From positions 269,412-333,411 of the forward strand of contig NZ_JRFE01000026.1 in assembly GCF_000756305.1 (NCBI RefSeq): DNA of 64,000 bases. The letters are read 5' to 3'. A model generated the notes under the pieces. The model saw only the letters and a program-made list of their open reading frames with translations, was not told the DNA's origin and did no database searches. Shown here in pieces: positions 8,973 to 19,370 of the stretch. Each line of letters opens with the position of its first letter. Within the stretch, counting starts at the first letter, position 1. A program made the position numbers and the translations under genes. The DNA is from Myxosarcina sp. GI1 (lineage in GTDB: Bacteria; Cyanobacteriota; Cyanobacteriia; Cyanobacteriales; Xenococcaceae).

Positions 8973-9983
8973 CTAGGTTTCTAGACTGGCGATCGCGCAA
9001 TCTAAAATTTTATAACCATGTTCCAGACTTTCAACGCGAGATAGCTTATCTCTTAGTTCTGCTGCGCCTGTAAACCCTTTACAGTACCAAGCCAGGTGTT
9101 TGCGAGACTGATAGATACCCCGCATTCCTTTATATTCCCACAAACCTAATAGATGTTCTTTGGCACACTGCAATCTTTCCATCGTTGTCGGTGTGGCTGA
9201 GATTTGCCCCGTTTTTAAAAAGCGATCGATTTCTCCCACTAAAAAGGGATAACCGAGAGTACCTCGCGAACACATTACCCCATCGGCATTGGTTATCTGC
9301 AAACATTTGACTGCGGCTTCTACAGAAAATATATCGCCGTTGGCAATGACGGGAATTGACAACACCTGCTTTACTTTACCAATCCATTCCCACTGTGCCG
9401 TTCCATTGTATCCTTGAGCGCGGGTACGGGCGTGGAGAGTCAGCATTTGCGCACCTGCATCCTGCATTCTATGGGCAAAGTCAATAATATTTATTTCTCT
9501 CTCGTCCCAACCGAGGCGCGTTTTTACCGTTACGGGAATATCTACTGCTGCTGCTACAGTTTTAACAATAGCTTCGGCTACTTCTGGTTGACGCAGTAAA
9601 GACGAACCCCCACCTTTTTTGGTAATTTTGTTAACGGGACACCCCATATTAATATCAATGGTGTTTGCTCCCTGGACTACAGCTTTTTGCGCTGCCTCTG
9701 CCATAAAATCGGGGCGACAATCAAATAGTTGAATACTTATCGGAGATTCATCGCGATCGATCTCCATAACGGTTGGCAGGGTTTTTAGATGATGTATTTC
9801 TTTGGCATTTACCATTTCGGTATACATCATTGATTTAGGAGCGTATCTTCTTACCAACCGCCGAAATACTAAATCGGTTACACCAGAAAGTGGTGATTGT
9901 AAAACGCGACTTTCAACTGTAACCGAGCCAATTTTTAACGGTGTTGAAAGTTTAGCTGGTAATGATGGAGATAGAGTAGGCAT
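8973..9983 (-). CDS. dusB: tRNA-dihydrouridine synthase
   Basis: FMN-dependent enzyme that reduces specific uridines in tRNA to dihydrouridine. TIM-barrel core with the family motifs SPLSGVTDLVFR near the N-terminus, the FMN-binding INMGCPVNKI(T/V)KKGGGSSLL segment, VKTRLGWD, LHARTRAQGYNG and IPVIANGDI. The catalytic Cys is that of NMGCPV. At 336 residues it fits the DusB/NifR3 group. It is a lone gene. The DusB subtype is inferred from general resemblance; an exact target uridine cannot be read from sequence. Confidence 0.9.
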   Translation of the reverse strand: MPTLSPSLPAKLSTPLKIGSVTVESRVLQSPLSGVTDLVFRRLVRRYAPKSMMYTEMVNAKEIHHLKTLPTVMEIDRDESPISIQLFDCRPDFMAEAAQKAVVQGANTIDINMGCPVNKITKKGGGSSLLRQPEVAEAIVKTVAAAVDIPVTVKTRLGWDEREINIIDFAHRMQDAGAQMLTLHARTRAQGYNGTAQWEWIGKVKQVLSIPVIANGDIFSVEAAVKCLQITNADGVMCSRGTLGYPFLVGEIDRFLKTGQISATPTTMERLQCAKEHLLGLWEYKGMRGIYQSRKHLAWYCKGFTGAAELRDKLSRVESLEHGYKILDCAIASLET

Positions 9984-10189
9984 ATTGAAAAAGTTGATGT
10001 CTAGTAGATTGGGTGTTAAGTAGTCAGGTGAAATTAAATGTAAAACAAAGAATTCCTCTGTCTCCCCTGCTTGCCTCCATCTTTAACTTAGTTATGCCTA
10101 CCTATTTAATAGTTGGGGCTTAACTCTGGCAATCCACTATTACTCGCTAACAAGTAGCATTAACAGTAACTCAAATATTTCTATCTTGC

Positions 10190-10804
10190 TTAATTATTAC
10201 CCGCCACCGATCGCCAGATACCGACTAACAATCCCTGCACCTCTACCGCCTCGGCTTCAACCTGAATCGGCTGATATTTAGCATTGGATGGTTTGAGGGT
10301 AACACGATCGCGCTCCTGGTAGAATCTTTTTAGAGTCGTACCATGTCCTGGAACTCTGGCGGCAACAATATCGCCATTTTTAACATCTTGTTGGGAAGAT
10401 AGCGATCGCATGATGGCATAATCTCCTTCGCTAATCGAATCTTCAATCATGCTATCCCCTACTACTCTTAATACATAGCAGTCCGAACGGGTAAACAAAT
10501 CGGATAAATCTAGTTTGGCTTTTTCATCGGCAAACGGTTCTACCAAACCCCCTGCGGCGATCGCGCCTTCAATTGACAATCCTTTGTCTGGCTGATGTAA
10601 AATTCTAATAGTTCGAGCTTTACCGTCGATCCAATCGATATACCCTTTGTTACGCAATCTTTCCAAACGGCTTTGCACTGGGGCAGGCGACCGCAAGTTC
10701 ATTGCTTTCATCATCTGTCTGATTGAAGGCGCGTGCTGAGTAGAGCGGATGTATTCGACCAGCCAATCGTATAGCTCTTTTTGGACTGGAGTTAAATTTT
10801 CCAT
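10190..10804 (-). CDS. lexA: LexA repressor
   Basis: Transcriptional repressor with an N-terminal winged helix (TPVQKELYDWLVEYIRSTQ, recognition helix around 27-48) and a C-terminal S24 self-cleavage domain. The cleavage bond Ala84-Gly85 (GAIAAGG), nucleophile Ser118 (VVGDSMIED) and general base Lys159 (GTTLKRF) are all present. Some cyanobacterial LexA proteins, such as that of Synechocystis, have lost these, so this one should still be able to respond to DNA damage through RecA. A site matching the cyanobacterial LexA box lies just upstream, arguing for autoregulation. A single-gene unit. Confidence 0.95.
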   Translation of the reverse strand: MENLTPVQKELYDWLVEYIRSTQHAPSIRQMMKAMNLRSPAPVQSRLERLRNKGYIDWIDGKARTIRILHQPDKGLSIEGAIAAGGLVEPFADEKAKLDLSDLFTRSDCYVLRVVGDSMIEDSISEGDYAIMRSLSSQQDVKNGDIVAARVPGHGTTLKRFYQERDRVTLKPSNAKYQPIQVEAEAVEVQGLLVGIWRSVAGNN

Positions 10805-10833
10805 GACTTTATTATCCAGAAATATGTTTTCTC

Positions 10834-10847
10834 AGAACATAGGTACT
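10834..10847 (-). promoter_or_regulatory. LexA operator
   Basis: The minus strand reads AGTACCTATGTTCT, a perfect match to the cyanobacterial LexA box RGTACNNNDGTWCB as I remember it. It lies 30 bases upstream of the lexA start codon, where a repressor would cover the promoter or early transcript. Confidence 0.75.
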
Positions 10848-11333
10848 AACTATTAGATGCTATTTTTGCCCAGAAAGTCAACTTTTTTGAGAAATAATTT
10901 TTAATCTGCACTTAGGTTTGGGTATATTTAATAGCTTTTTTTCTTATTGCTAAATTTCCCAAACTGGCTCTGGTAAACCATAAATCAATAGTAGAGTTAT
11001 CCTTACCAATTGAAACTGTAGAGTCTCGTTAAAATATTATTAACAATTAATTAATAATAATAAACCAAGACAGTTTTCTCTAGACAGACAAGCACGGTCG
11101 TACACGAATATGTTAAACCCTGGCTGGAGGTACGCTCGACAAGCGGCACGAGTAAACGGCGCAGCATTAGAGCGATTGTATCATATAGTACAGATTGCGA
11201 AGCGGCATTTTCATATCGAATCAAACTATGAATTGTTTTAAATCTAACTATTAGCGAAGATTCACAAGGGTTTAAACACACAATCTATTTTCTAATTTTA
11301 CGAGCATTTTTTTCTACGGGGAGATAATAATAT
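10848..11333. other. Intergenic region before clpB
   Basis: About 490 bases between the divergent lexA and clpB genes. A 76-residue frame on the minus strand (11051-11281) has no recognisable content and is dismissed. I see no CIRCE inverted repeat (TTAGCACTC-N9-GAGTGCTAA). GGGGAG at 11319-11324 is the ribosome-binding site of clpB. Confidence 0.4.
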
Positions 11334-13952
11334 ATGCAACCAACAAATCCACAACAATTTACGGAAAAAGCCTGGGCTGCGATCGTTCGTACGCCCGATA
11401 TCGCCAAGCGTAACAGTCACCAACAAATCGAAAGCGAACACTTGTTAAAGTCTTTAACCGAAGAAGAAGGCTTGGCAACCAGTATTTTAAATAAAGCCGA
11501 CATCAGCGTTCAACGGCTACGGGATAAAACCGATGAATTTATCAACCGTCAGCCTAAGGTAAATAATCCAGGGGAATCAATTTATTTAGGACGCAGTTTA
11601 GATACTTTACTCGATCGCGCCGACAAATTTCGCGAAGACTTTGGCGATGAGTATATCTCGATCGAACATTTGCTGCTGGCTTATGCCAAAGATGACCGCT
11701 TCGGCAAACAGCTATTTAAAGAATTCAATCTAACCGAAAACAAACTCAAAGAGATAATCAAACAAGTGAGAGGGAATCAAAAAGTAACCGACCAAAATCC
11801 AGAAGGAAAATATCAATCATTAGAAAAATACGGCAGAGAATTAACCAAACTTGCCAGAGAAGGCAAACTCGATCCCGTAATCGGACGAGATGAAGAAATT
11901 CGCCGTACCATTCAGATTTTATCGCGCCGTACCAAAAACAATCCCGTCCTGATTGGGGAACCAGGAGTAGGTAAAACTGCCATCGTCGAAGGTTTGGCAC
12001 AGCGGATCGTCAACCGCGACGTACCCGAATCCTTGCGCGATCGCAAATTGGTCGCTTTAGATATGGGCGCGTTAATTGCAGGTGCTAAATATCGCGGTGA
12101 GTTTGAAGAAAGACTCAAAGCGGTATTAAAAGAAGTTACCGAATCTGAAGGTAACATCATCATGTTTATCGATGAGATTCATACCGTAGTTGGCGCGGGT
12201 GCAACTCAAGGGGCAATGGATGCGGGTAACTTACTCAAACCCATGTTAGCCAGAGGCGAACTGCGCTGTATTGGTGCTACTACCCTCGATGAATACCGCA
12301 AATACATCGAAAAAGATGCGGCATTAGAACGGCGTTTTCAGTCGGTTCTAGTAGACGAACCCAACGTTATCGATACGATTTCGATTTTACGGGGACTCAA
12401 AGAACGTTACGAAGTCCATCACGGGGTTAAAATTTCCGATACTGCTTTAGTTGCGGCAGCAACTTTGTCTAATCGCTATATCAGCGATCGCTTTTTACCC
12501 GATAAAGCGATCGACCTCGTAGACGAGTCGGCTGCCAAACTAAAGATGGAGATAACCTCCAAGCCAGAAGAACTAGACGAAATCGATCGCAAAATCTTGC
12601 AGTTAGAGATGGAAAAATTATCTCTACAGAAAGAAGATAATCCCATTTCCCAGGAAAGATTGGGCAGGTTAGAAAAAGAACTGGCAAATCTCAAAGAAGA
12701 ACAGTCCGAACTCAATGCTCAGTGGCAAGCAGAAAAAGAGATTATCGACCAGATACGCCATCTCAAAGAAGAGATCGATCGCGTCAATCTCGAAATTCAG
12801 CAAGCAGAACGAGATTACGATCTCAACCGCGCTGCCGAGTTACGTTATGGCAAATTAACCGATTTACAGCGTCAGGTTAAAGAAATCGAAACCAAATTAG
12901 CCGAAAAACAAACTACAGGCAAATCTCTATTAAGAGAAGAAGTCTTAGAAGCCGATATTGCCGAGATTATTTCTAAATGGACGGGAATACCTTTGAACAA
13001 ACTCGTCGAATCGGAAAAAGCCAAACTGCTGCATTTAGAAGAGGAACTACATCAGCGAGTAATCGGACAAGAAGAAGCCGTAACTGCCGTAGCCGATTCG
13101 ATCCAGCGAGCTCGTGCGGGACTGGCAGATCCTTTGCGTCCGACAGCTAGCTTTATTTTTCTCGGTCCCACTGGTGTTGGTAAAACGGAACTTGCTAAAG
13201 CTCTGGCGCAAAGCTTATTCGATACCGAAGATGCCCTGGTACGGATCGATATGTCGGAATATATGGAAAAACACAGCGTATCCCGTTTGGTAGGTGCGCC
13301 TCCAGGATATGTCGGCTATGAAGAAGGAGGACAGCTTACCGAAGCAATTCGCCGCCGTCCTTATTCGGTAATTTTGTTTGACGAGATTGAAAAAGCTCAT
13401 GCTGATGTATTTAACATCATGCTGCAAATTCTCGATGACGGACGCTTGACCGATTCTCAGGGTCGTACGGTGGACTTCAAAAACACCATCATTATTATGA
13501 CCAGTAATATCGGTTCGCAGTACATTCTCGATCTCGCTGGCGACGACACTCGTTATGAAGAAATGCGATCGCGCGTGATGGATGCCATGCGTAACAGCTT
13601 CCGTCCCGAATTTCTCAACCGTATCGACGAAATTATTATCTTCCACGGCTTGACCAAGGCGCAATTACAGCCAATCGTGCAGTTACAGGTACAAGGCTTA
13701 GAACAACGCCTTGCCGATCAAAAACTAGCTTTGAAACTATCCGATGCGGCAATCGATTATTTAGCCGAACTGGGTTACGATCCCGTATACGGTGCTAGAC
13801 CGTTAAAACGGGCAATTCAAAGATACTTAGAAACTGCGATCGCCAAGAAAATTTTACGCGGTGAATTTCAAGGCGGCGATACGATTTTTGTCGATGTCGA
13901 AGACGAACGTTTGACTCTTAAGCGTTTGGCTGTAGAAATGCTGGCACAGTAA
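11334..13952 (+). CDS. clpB: ATP-dependent disaggregase ClpB
   Basis: Hsp104/ClpB chaperone that extracts polypeptides from aggregates together with DnaK. The domain order is complete: Clp-N domain (1-150), first AAA+ module with Walker A GEPGVGKT (208-215), coiled-coil middle domain (about 410-520, rich in Glu, Lys, Leu), second AAA+ module with Walker A GPTGVGKT (about 611-618), pore loop GYVGYEEGG, and D2-small C-terminus. The coiled coil separates it from ClpC, and there is no ClpP-binding tripeptide. Length of 872 residues is standard. A strong GGGGAG ribosome-binding site and a downstream hairpin frame it as a single gene. Confidence 0.97.
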   Translation: MQPTNPQQFTEKAWAAIVRTPDIAKRNSHQQIESEHLLKSLTEEEGLATSILNKADISVQRLRDKTDEFINRQPKVNNPGESIYLGRSLDTLLDRADKFREDFGDEYISIEHLLLAYAKDDRFGKQLFKEFNLTENKLKEIIKQVRGNQKVTDQNPEGKYQSLEKYGRELTKLAREGKLDPVIGRDEEIRRTIQILSRRTKNNPVLIGEPGVGKTAIVEGLAQRIVNRDVPESLRDRKLVALDMGALIAGAKYRGEFEERLKAVLKEVTESEGNIIMFIDEIHTVVGAGATQGAMDAGNLLKPMLARGELRCIGATTLDEYRKYIEKDAALERRFQSVLVDEPNVIDTISILRGLKERYEVHHGVKISDTALVAAATLSNRYISDRFLPDKAIDLVDESAAKLKMEITSKPEELDEIDRKILQLEMEKLSLQKEDNPISQERLGRLEKELANLKEEQSELNAQWQAEKEIIDQIRHLKEEIDRVNLEIQQAERDYDLNRAAELRYGKLTDLQRQVKEIETKLAEKQTTGKSLLREEVLEADIAEIISKWTGIPLNKLVESEKAKLLHLEEELHQRVIGQEEAVTAVADSIQRARAGLADPLRPTASFIFLGPTGVGKTELAKALAQSLFDTEDALVRIDMSEYMEKHSVSRLVGAPPGYVGYEEGGQLTEAIRRRPYSVILFDEIEKAHADVFNIMLQILDDGRLTDSQGRTVDFKNTIIIMTSNIGSQYILDLAGDDTRYEEMRSRVMDAMRNSFRPEFLNRIDEIIIFHGLTKAQLQPIVQLQVQGLEQRLADQKLALKLSDAAIDYLAELGYDPVYGARPLKRAIQRYLETAIAKKILRGEFQGGDTIFVDVEDERLTLKRLAVEMLAQ

Positions 13953-13980
13953 CAACAAGTTGTAAGTTCAATTAATTATT

Positions 13981-14037
13981 AGGGTGCGACGCGATTGGCA
14001 AAGCCACTTCCCTTTGGGCAATCGCATCCTTTTTTTA
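13981..14037 (+). terminator. Terminator after clpB
   Basis: AGGGTGCGA at 13981-13989 pairs with TCGCATCCT at 14022-14030 (one wobble), with an alternative inner pairing GCGATTG/CAATCGC, and is followed by a run of seven T. The GCGATTGGCAAA core recurs near 7295 and 14058, so it may be part of a repeat family. Confidence 0.7.
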
Positions 14038-14114
14038 TTTCTTATTAACTTTTTTAAGCGGATTGGCAAACCCATCACCCTTGAAGAAGTTGCACTTGTT
14101 TTTATTTTCGATAT

Positions 14115-15038
14115 TTAAACACGCTTACCTTGAAGTGCTATAGTCAAATCTTCAATCATTCCCAAGCCATATCTTTTTAGCCACCCTTTCATTGCTAAAT
14201 AGCATTTGATTTGCTCTTGCCATGTCAGAGGAGCTTGTAAAACAGAAGTTATCAGATTCCAGAATAATTGCCAGCGGGGAAAAATTAATTTTCCTTTTGT
14301 CGCCGTATCAAACCAATAAGTATATCTATGAGCGGAAGAATGCGATTTTAAACCTTGTATTGACTGGTGCAAGTGTCTTCTTTGATAGAGAAATTGTTCT
14401 GGAAATTCATAAAATCTACCTTGAAGTGCTAATTGGGCTAGTAAAATTCGATCTGCTCCTGCATAACTACCGAGAAGTGAAGTATTTTTTAAACTGCTGG
14501 AACGAATTAAGCCAAAAACTGGAAAACACGCGTGGGGTCTTATTATGTCGCGGAATCTTACATGAGGTGTTGAAGAAAAAAGATTCAGGTTCGCGGTCAA
14601 AGAACTCACATAGCCATATAGATCGTCTGTTTTATCCATTGTTTGACCGCAAGCATCAATAATTTTGACTCTAGAATTACAAAGAACAATAGAATCATCC
14701 TTCTCAAATAGATGAACGCATCTTTCTATAAATTCTGGTTCGCAAAGATCGTCATGTGCCAACCATTTAAAGTAAGTTCCTGTTGACAATTCATAAACGC
14801 GATTGAAGTTAGGTGCAGCACCAAGATTTTGAGAGTTTCGATAGTAACGTATGCGTTTATCTTTAGTAACGTATTTGCGACAAATTGCTTCGGTTTTATC
14901 GTTTGAAGCATTGTCGGAAATAATTAGCTCGAAATCTTTAAAGGTTTGAGCCAAAATTGAATCTATAGCCTGTTCGATAAAGTTTTCGCCGTTGTATACT
15001 GGCAATCCAATACTAACTAAGGGGTGTTTTTCGCTCAT
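14115..15038 (-). CDS. Family 2 glycosyltransferase
   Basis: Cytosolic or membrane-associated GT-A glycosyltransferase, probably adding a sugar in extracellular polysaccharide or lipid-linked glycan synthesis. The N-terminus has the classic GT2 pattern VSIGLPVYNGENFIEQAI, then DNASNDKTEAI and the DxD-type motif in WLAHDDLCEPEF. The remaining 180 residues carry the variable acceptor region with aromatic clusters. No membrane helices. It is a solitary gene with no polysaccharide cluster around it, so the product cannot be named. AT-rich DNA upstream could signal acquisition, but this is weak evidence. Confidence 0.9.
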   Translation of the reverse strand: MSEKHPLVSIGLPVYNGENFIEQAIDSILAQTFKDFELIISDNASNDKTEAICRKYVTKDKRIRYYRNSQNLGAAPNFNRVYELSTGTYFKWLAHDDLCEPEFIERCVHLFEKDDSIVLCNSRVKIIDACGQTMDKTDDLYGYVSSLTANLNLFSSTPHVRFRDIIRPHACFPVFGLIRSSSLKNTSLLGSYAGADRILLAQLALQGRFYEFPEQFLYQRRHLHQSIQGLKSHSSAHRYTYWFDTATKGKLIFPRWQLFWNLITSVLQAPLTWQEQIKCYLAMKGWLKRYGLGMIEDLTIALQGKRV

Positions 15039-15598
15039 AGTAGATTGTTAATATATCTTTTTTAACTTTCGCAATAAGCCAAATATAAAAAGATAAATAC
15101 CGCTATTTTTGTCTTAACACAACTAGAATTATATATATAACATCTAAAAAGTTTAAAAATAGATAATTTTAAAAGAGGCGGTTTATTTAAAATGAAAATG
15201 ACGTAAAAATAAAAATACTTTTGTTCGATCTAAAATTACTAGTTTAGTATTTTAAAATACCAAACAACATCGATAAAAACGAGAAAAGATATTAGGCTGT
15301 ATATGCACAAATACTTTATTTAACTACATCTTTATGTTCAAAAAAGCCAACAAAATAAACGTTAATGAGAAGTTTAAATTGCAAACGATTCTTTCTAATT
15401 ACTTTTTTGAATTTATTATTTAGTAGTATGCGATCTAACAAAAATGTATAGTATTTTGTTGCAATTATAGTACAGACTATGTCTGAAGCAGTATAGACCC
15501 TAAAGCCCAATTTTAATACTGCTGACAGATGAATTAATGACGGGGGATCGACCTAAATTAAAAGAGTCTCCGTGCGATCGAATAATTTTAAGGTAACT
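15039..15598. other. AT-rich intergenic region
   Basis: About 560 bases between divergent genes, very AT-rich. A 64-residue minus-strand frame at 15316-15510 has no family resemblance and no clear start signal. I see no repeat or RNA structure that I would defend. AAGG at about 15589 is the ribosome-binding site for the next gene. Confidence 0.4.
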
Positions 15599-17119
15599 AT
15601 GACTCTTTCAGGTAAACCCACTTCCTTTTGGTTAGACTCTACTCTAGAAACAGAATATCCTGCATTCACAGAAGCAATAAATGTAGATGTAGCGATTGTT
15701 GGTGCTGGTATTACTGGTTTAACTGCTGCCTATTTACTGAAACAAGCAGGAAAGACGGTAGCAGTTGTCGAAGCAGAGAATATAGCTTCTGGAGCCAGCG
15801 GACATACTACAGCCAAAGTTACTTCGCTACATCAGTTAATTTACAAGGATTTAATCGATAGTATAGGCAAAGAAAAAGCTAGACTATATGGCGAGTCCAA
15901 TCAAGCCGCAGTAGAATTTGTCGCCGCTACGGTAAAAAACGAACAGATAGACTGCGATTTTAGCCGTCGTAGTACCTATAGTTTTGCTGAAAGTTCGGAT
16001 AATTTGAATAAAGTGCGATCGGAATACGAAGCAGCAGTAGAATTAGGTCTTCCTGCTACTTTTGTAGAAGAAACAACTCTGCCGTTTAAAATTGCAGGCG
16101 CGGTAGAATTTAGCAATCAGGTTCAATTTCACGTACGGAAATATTTATTGCGTTTGGCTGAGATTGTGGCTGGTAATGGCAGCTATATTTTTGAACATAC
16201 CAGAGTTAAAACCGTAGAGGAAGGCGAACCCTGTCAGGTAGTTACCGAACGAGGTAATCTTAACGCTACAGATGTTTTGGTAACTACTCATCTACCAATT
16301 CTCGACTTGGGTTTATTTTTTGCCAAAGCTTATCCCAAGCGTTCCTACTTAATAGGGGCGGCAATTTCGCCAGAAAAAGCTCCTGAAGGGATGTACATTG
16401 GTGTCGGTCAAAACTATCACTCAATTCGTACTACTCCCTATGAAAACGGTTTGCTATTGCTTATAGGCGGTGGCGGTCATAAAGTTGGTGCTAAAAATAA
16501 CACCGAAGAAAGCTATTTGGAACTAGAAACCTATGCCCGATCGCACTTTGGCATCGAACCTAACGAAATTAAATATCGCTGGTCATCTCAAGACTATGTT
16601 TCCTTTGATAAATTACCCTATATTGGCAAGTTAACTCCCGCCAACCAACATATTTATATTGCAACGGGGTTTAGTCTCTGGGGAATGAGCAAAGGAACTC
16701 TGTCGGGAATGATGTTAGCCGATCGCGTTTTAGGTATCGATAATCCCTGGGCGGATCTTTACGATTCTCTCCGCGCTACTCCTTTTGTCACTCAAGAGTC
16801 GATTAAAGAAAATCTCGATGTAGGAATGCACTGGATAGGCGATCGCCTCAAAGGGTTACAGTCAAGCTCGGTGTCTGAGGTAACTCCAGGTAAAGCAAAA
16901 TTACTAACTATCAATGGCGATAAAGTTGGGGTATATAAAGATACAGCAGGCTCGGTTCATGCAGTGGCTGCAACCTGTCCTCATTTGGGCTGTATCGTCA
17001 ACTGGAATAGTGCCGAAAAAAGTTGGGACTGTCCCTGTCACGGGGCGAGATTCGATTACGAAGGTAAGTTATTACACGGTCCTGCGGTCAAAGATCTAGA
17101 TAAGAAAATGGTGCAATAA
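15599..17119 (+). CDS. FAD-dependent oxidoreductase with C-terminal Rieske domain
   Basis: Two-domain flavo-iron-sulfur protein of the YhfW/DadA-Rieske type. The DAO-type FAD domain begins with the dinucleotide-binding loop VDVAIVGAGITGLTAAYLL and continues with GASGHTTAKVTS. The last 95 residues form a Rieske [2Fe-2S] domain with CPHLGC and CPCHGARF. Substrate is unknown; such fusions are usually soluble. The frame opens earlier at GTG 15572, but ATG 15599 preceded by AAGG at a good distance is the better start (506 residues). A solitary gene between polar-opposite neighbours. Confidence 0.9.
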   Translation: MTLSGKPTSFWLDSTLETEYPAFTEAINVDVAIVGAGITGLTAAYLLKQAGKTVAVVEAENIASGASGHTTAKVTSLHQLIYKDLIDSIGKEKARLYGESNQAAVEFVAATVKNEQIDCDFSRRSTYSFAESSDNLNKVRSEYEAAVELGLPATFVEETTLPFKIAGAVEFSNQVQFHVRKYLLRLAEIVAGNGSYIFEHTRVKTVEEGEPCQVVTERGNLNATDVLVTTHLPILDLGLFFAKAYPKRSYLIGAAISPEKAPEGMYIGVGQNYHSIRTTPYENGLLLLIGGGGHKVGAKNNTEESYLELETYARSHFGIEPNEIKYRWSSQDYVSFDKLPYIGKLTPANQHIYIATGFSLWGMSKGTLSGMMLADRVLGIDNPWADLYDSLRATPFVTQESIKENLDVGMHWIGDRLKGLQSSSVSEVTPGKAKLLTINGDKVGVYKDTAGSVHAVAATCPHLGCIVNWNSAEKSWDCPCHGARFDYEGKLLHGPAVKDLDKKMVQ

Positions 17120-17289
17120 ACTTCTCGCACGAATCATTATTAATTACTTTTGCCAGGGGGAAAGGGGAAGGTTCAAAGGGAAAAACGACTAAAAAGCAAG
17201 AATTATGTGAGAAAAATATTATATAAGGCGATTGTTGCAAATAAGTTACCAATTTTGAGATTTATCTCTATCTTTGACTCACGTTAGCG

Positions 17290-17355
17290 CGTTATAGTTA
17301 ACTGTGGTCAGAGAGACTCCGCCTTGCGGATTGGAGCGATTGACGGAGCTTCCTC
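17290..17355. repeat. REP-like palindromic element
   Basis: Short GC-rich palindromes (CTCCGC-CTT-GCGGA, then GACGGAG) sit in an otherwise AT-rich gap. They resemble the small dispersed hairpin repeats seen elsewhere in the window, and may extend up to the start of the phytyltransferase gene. No copy number can be given from one window. Confidence 0.35.
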
Positions 17356-17384
17356 TAACTTTGTGCAACAACCACTAAAAATTG

Positions 17385-18281
17385 ATGAACTCGCTTTATA
17401 GTTTTTGGAAATTTTCTCGTCCCCACACAATTATCGGTACTAGCCTCAGCGTTTTAGCATTATATTTTATCGCTCTGGCAACTACCAATAGCGCAATTGC
17501 TCCCAATAATTTCCTACAAATGCTGGCGGTATTAGCTGCCTGTTTGTGCGGCAATGTTTATATTGTTGGCTTAAATCAAATCTGCGATGTAGCGATCGAT
17601 CGCATTAATAAACCACATCTTCCTTTAGCTGCTAAAGAGTTTTCTCCGCGACAGGGACAGTGGATTGTGGGAGTAACTGGTATTTTGGCATTAATTTTGG
17701 CAGGGACACAGGGACTTTGGCTACTAGCGACAGTAGGTATTAGCTTGCTGATTGGAACGGCTTATTCTTTACCGCCAATACGCCTCAAGCAATTTCCTTT
17801 ACTAGCGGCGTTTTGCATATTTACCGTTCGCGGTGTTATCGTCAATTTGGGCTTGTTTTTGCACTTTACTAAAAAACTAGCAGGCAGAGAGTTTTTAAAT
17901 GGCTATGTTTGGGTTTTAACCTTATTTATTATCGTTTTTACTGTAGCGATCGCTATATTTAAAGATGTCCCCGATCTTGAAGGAGATAAAAAATATAACA
18001 TCACTACCTTTACGATAATTTTGGGCAAATCTGCCGTATTCTCTTTTTCTCGCTGGCTGATTACCTGCTGTTATTTGGGTATGGTAATAGCAGCATTTTA
18101 TTTAGCTGCAATTAATACCAGCTTTTTTATCGCCTATCACTTAGTACTGTTAATTTTGTTGTGGTGGCGCAGTCGGCAGGTAGACTTATCTCAAAAAAGC
18201 GCGATCGCTGATTTTTATCAGTTTATCTGGAAACTGTTTTTCCTCGAATATATTTTATTTCCCACCGCCTGTTTCATTTAA
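17385..18281 (+). CDS. hpt: Homogentisate phytyltransferase
   Basis: UbiA-superfamily membrane prenyltransferase joining homogentisate to phytyl diphosphate, the committed step of tocopherol (vitamin E) synthesis. About eight or nine membrane helices. Both Asp-rich motifs are present: NQICDVAIDRINKP (NxxxDxxxD) and KDVPDLEGDKKYNI (KDxxDxxGD). The next gene, two bases downstream, is tocopherol cyclase, the enzyme two steps later in the pathway, which strongly supports the role. ATG 17385 is chosen over the in-frame TTG immediately before it. Length of 298 residues fits the cyanobacterial enzyme. Confidence 0.93.
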   Translation: MNSLYSFWKFSRPHTIIGTSLSVLALYFIALATTNSAIAPNNFLQMLAVLAACLCGNVYIVGLNQICDVAIDRINKPHLPLAAKEFSPRQGQWIVGVTGILALILAGTQGLWLLATVGISLLIGTAYSLPPIRLKQFPLLAAFCIFTVRGVIVNLGLFLHFTKKLAGREFLNGYVWVLTLFIIVFTVAIAIFKDVPDLEGDKKYNITTFTIILGKSAVFSFSRWLITCCYLGMVIAAFYLAAINTSFFIAYHLVLLILLWWRSRQVDLSQKSAIADFYQFIWKLFFLEYILFPTACFI

Positions 18282-18283
18282 TA

Positions 18284-19357
18284 ATGTTTGACGTAAATAA
18301 GCTACAAACTCCTCATAGTGGCTATCATTGGGATCGATTTGCACCCAGATATTTTGAAGGTTGGTACTATCGTTTGACTTTGCCCGAAATCGGTCAAACT
18401 TTTGCCTTTATGTACTCTATTGAAGATCCGATTGGCGAAAGAGCTAACAGTGGTGGTGCGGTACAAATTTTAGGTATTGACGAACAGTATCTCTGTCGTA
18501 CCTTTCCTGATGTAAGAGGTTTTTTTGCTGCTAAAGACAGTCTGAGTTTTGGACATTGGGGCAATAAATTATCGATCGCCCCCCAACTATTATCTACTAG
18601 CGAATTTGAATCTGGGATCGAGCAAGGATATCAGGCAACAGCTACTTTAAATCAAGGCTGTATTTACTATCCAGACAAGCAAAAATACTGTCGCTGGCAA
18701 TATCAAATTAAACCCGTTTATGGCTGGGGTAATCCCTCACAGTTACAACAAGCTACTGCAGGTTGGCTATCTTATCTACCAGTATTTGAACCAGGCTGGC
18801 AGGTTCTAATGGCTCACGGTTTGGCGACGGGATGGATCGACTGGCAAGGGCAAGTTTATAATTTTACCGACGCTCCTGCATACAGTGAAAAAAATTGGGG
18901 CAGTTCCTTTCCTCAAAAATGGTTTTGGATTAACTGTAATAGCTTTAATAATACTAACGATTTGGCTGTAACTGCGGTAGGGGGAATTAGAGACGTTTTG
19001 TGGTGGCAAGAAGAAGTCGGTTTAATTGGTATTCATTACCAAGGACAATTTTATGAATTTGCTCCTGGTAACTCTCAAATTAGCTGGCAGGTACAACCCT
19101 GGGGAAAATGGCAAATACAGACTAGCAATAGAGATTACCAAATAAACCTTACAGGCACTACCAATTTACCAGGCACTTTCGTTCGCGTACCGACGGCAAA
19201 GGGTTTGGTATTTAATTGTCGCGATACCACTAAAGGAAAGTTAACTTTAGAATTGCGATCGCGCTACGGTAAAACTATTGTTATGGCTAACAGTAATCTA
19301 GCTGGTTTAGAAATAGGTGGTTCGTCTTGGGATGAGCCTTGGATAGTTAACGCTTAA
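18284..19357 (+). CDS. Tocopherol cyclase
   Basis: Cyclises 2,3-dimethyl-6-phytyl-1,4-benzoquinol (or the demethyl form) to the chromanol ring of tocopherol. It matches the VTE1/Slr1737 family: PHSGYHWDRFAPRYFEGWYYRLTLP at the N-terminus (residues about 10-34), FMYSIEDP, YSEKNWGSSFPQKWFWI and a C-terminal SWDEPW. No transmembrane helix; the family is peripheral at membranes or plastoglobules. It is two bases from the phytyltransferase stop codon, so both are one operon and probably translationally coupled. Length of 357 residues is normal for bacterial members. Confidence 0.92.
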   Translation: MFDVNKLQTPHSGYHWDRFAPRYFEGWYYRLTLPEIGQTFAFMYSIEDPIGERANSGGAVQILGIDEQYLCRTFPDVRGFFAAKDSLSFGHWGNKLSIAPQLLSTSEFESGIEQGYQATATLNQGCIYYPDKQKYCRWQYQIKPVYGWGNPSQLQQATAGWLSYLPVFEPGWQVLMAHGLATGWIDWQGQVYNFTDAPAYSEKNWGSSFPQKWFWINCNSFNNTNDLAVTAVGGIRDVLWWQEEVGLIGIHYQGQFYEFAPGNSQISWQVQPWGKWQIQTSNRDYQINLTGTTNLPGTFVRVPTAKGLVFNCRDTTKGKLTLELRSRYGKTIVMANSNLAGLEIGGSSWDEPWIVNA

Positions 19358-19370
19358 AGGAGAATACATT

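Noticed and set aside
11051-11281. 76-residue minus-strand frame before clpB
   Set aside because: No ribosome-binding site, odd composition, no recognisable pattern.
11100-11333. CIRCE or other HrcA site before clpB
   Set aside because: No TTAGCACTC/GAGTGCTAA inverted repeat found.
13215-13664. 149-residue minus-strand frame
   Set aside because: Antisense to the second AAA+ module of ClpB; no family resemblance.
14222-14662. 146-residue plus-strand frame
   Set aside because: Lies antisense within the family 2 glycosyltransferase, whose motifs are clear; its own translation matches nothing I know.
15316-15510. 64-residue minus-strand frame
   Set aside because: AT-rich region by chance open; no start signal or known pattern.
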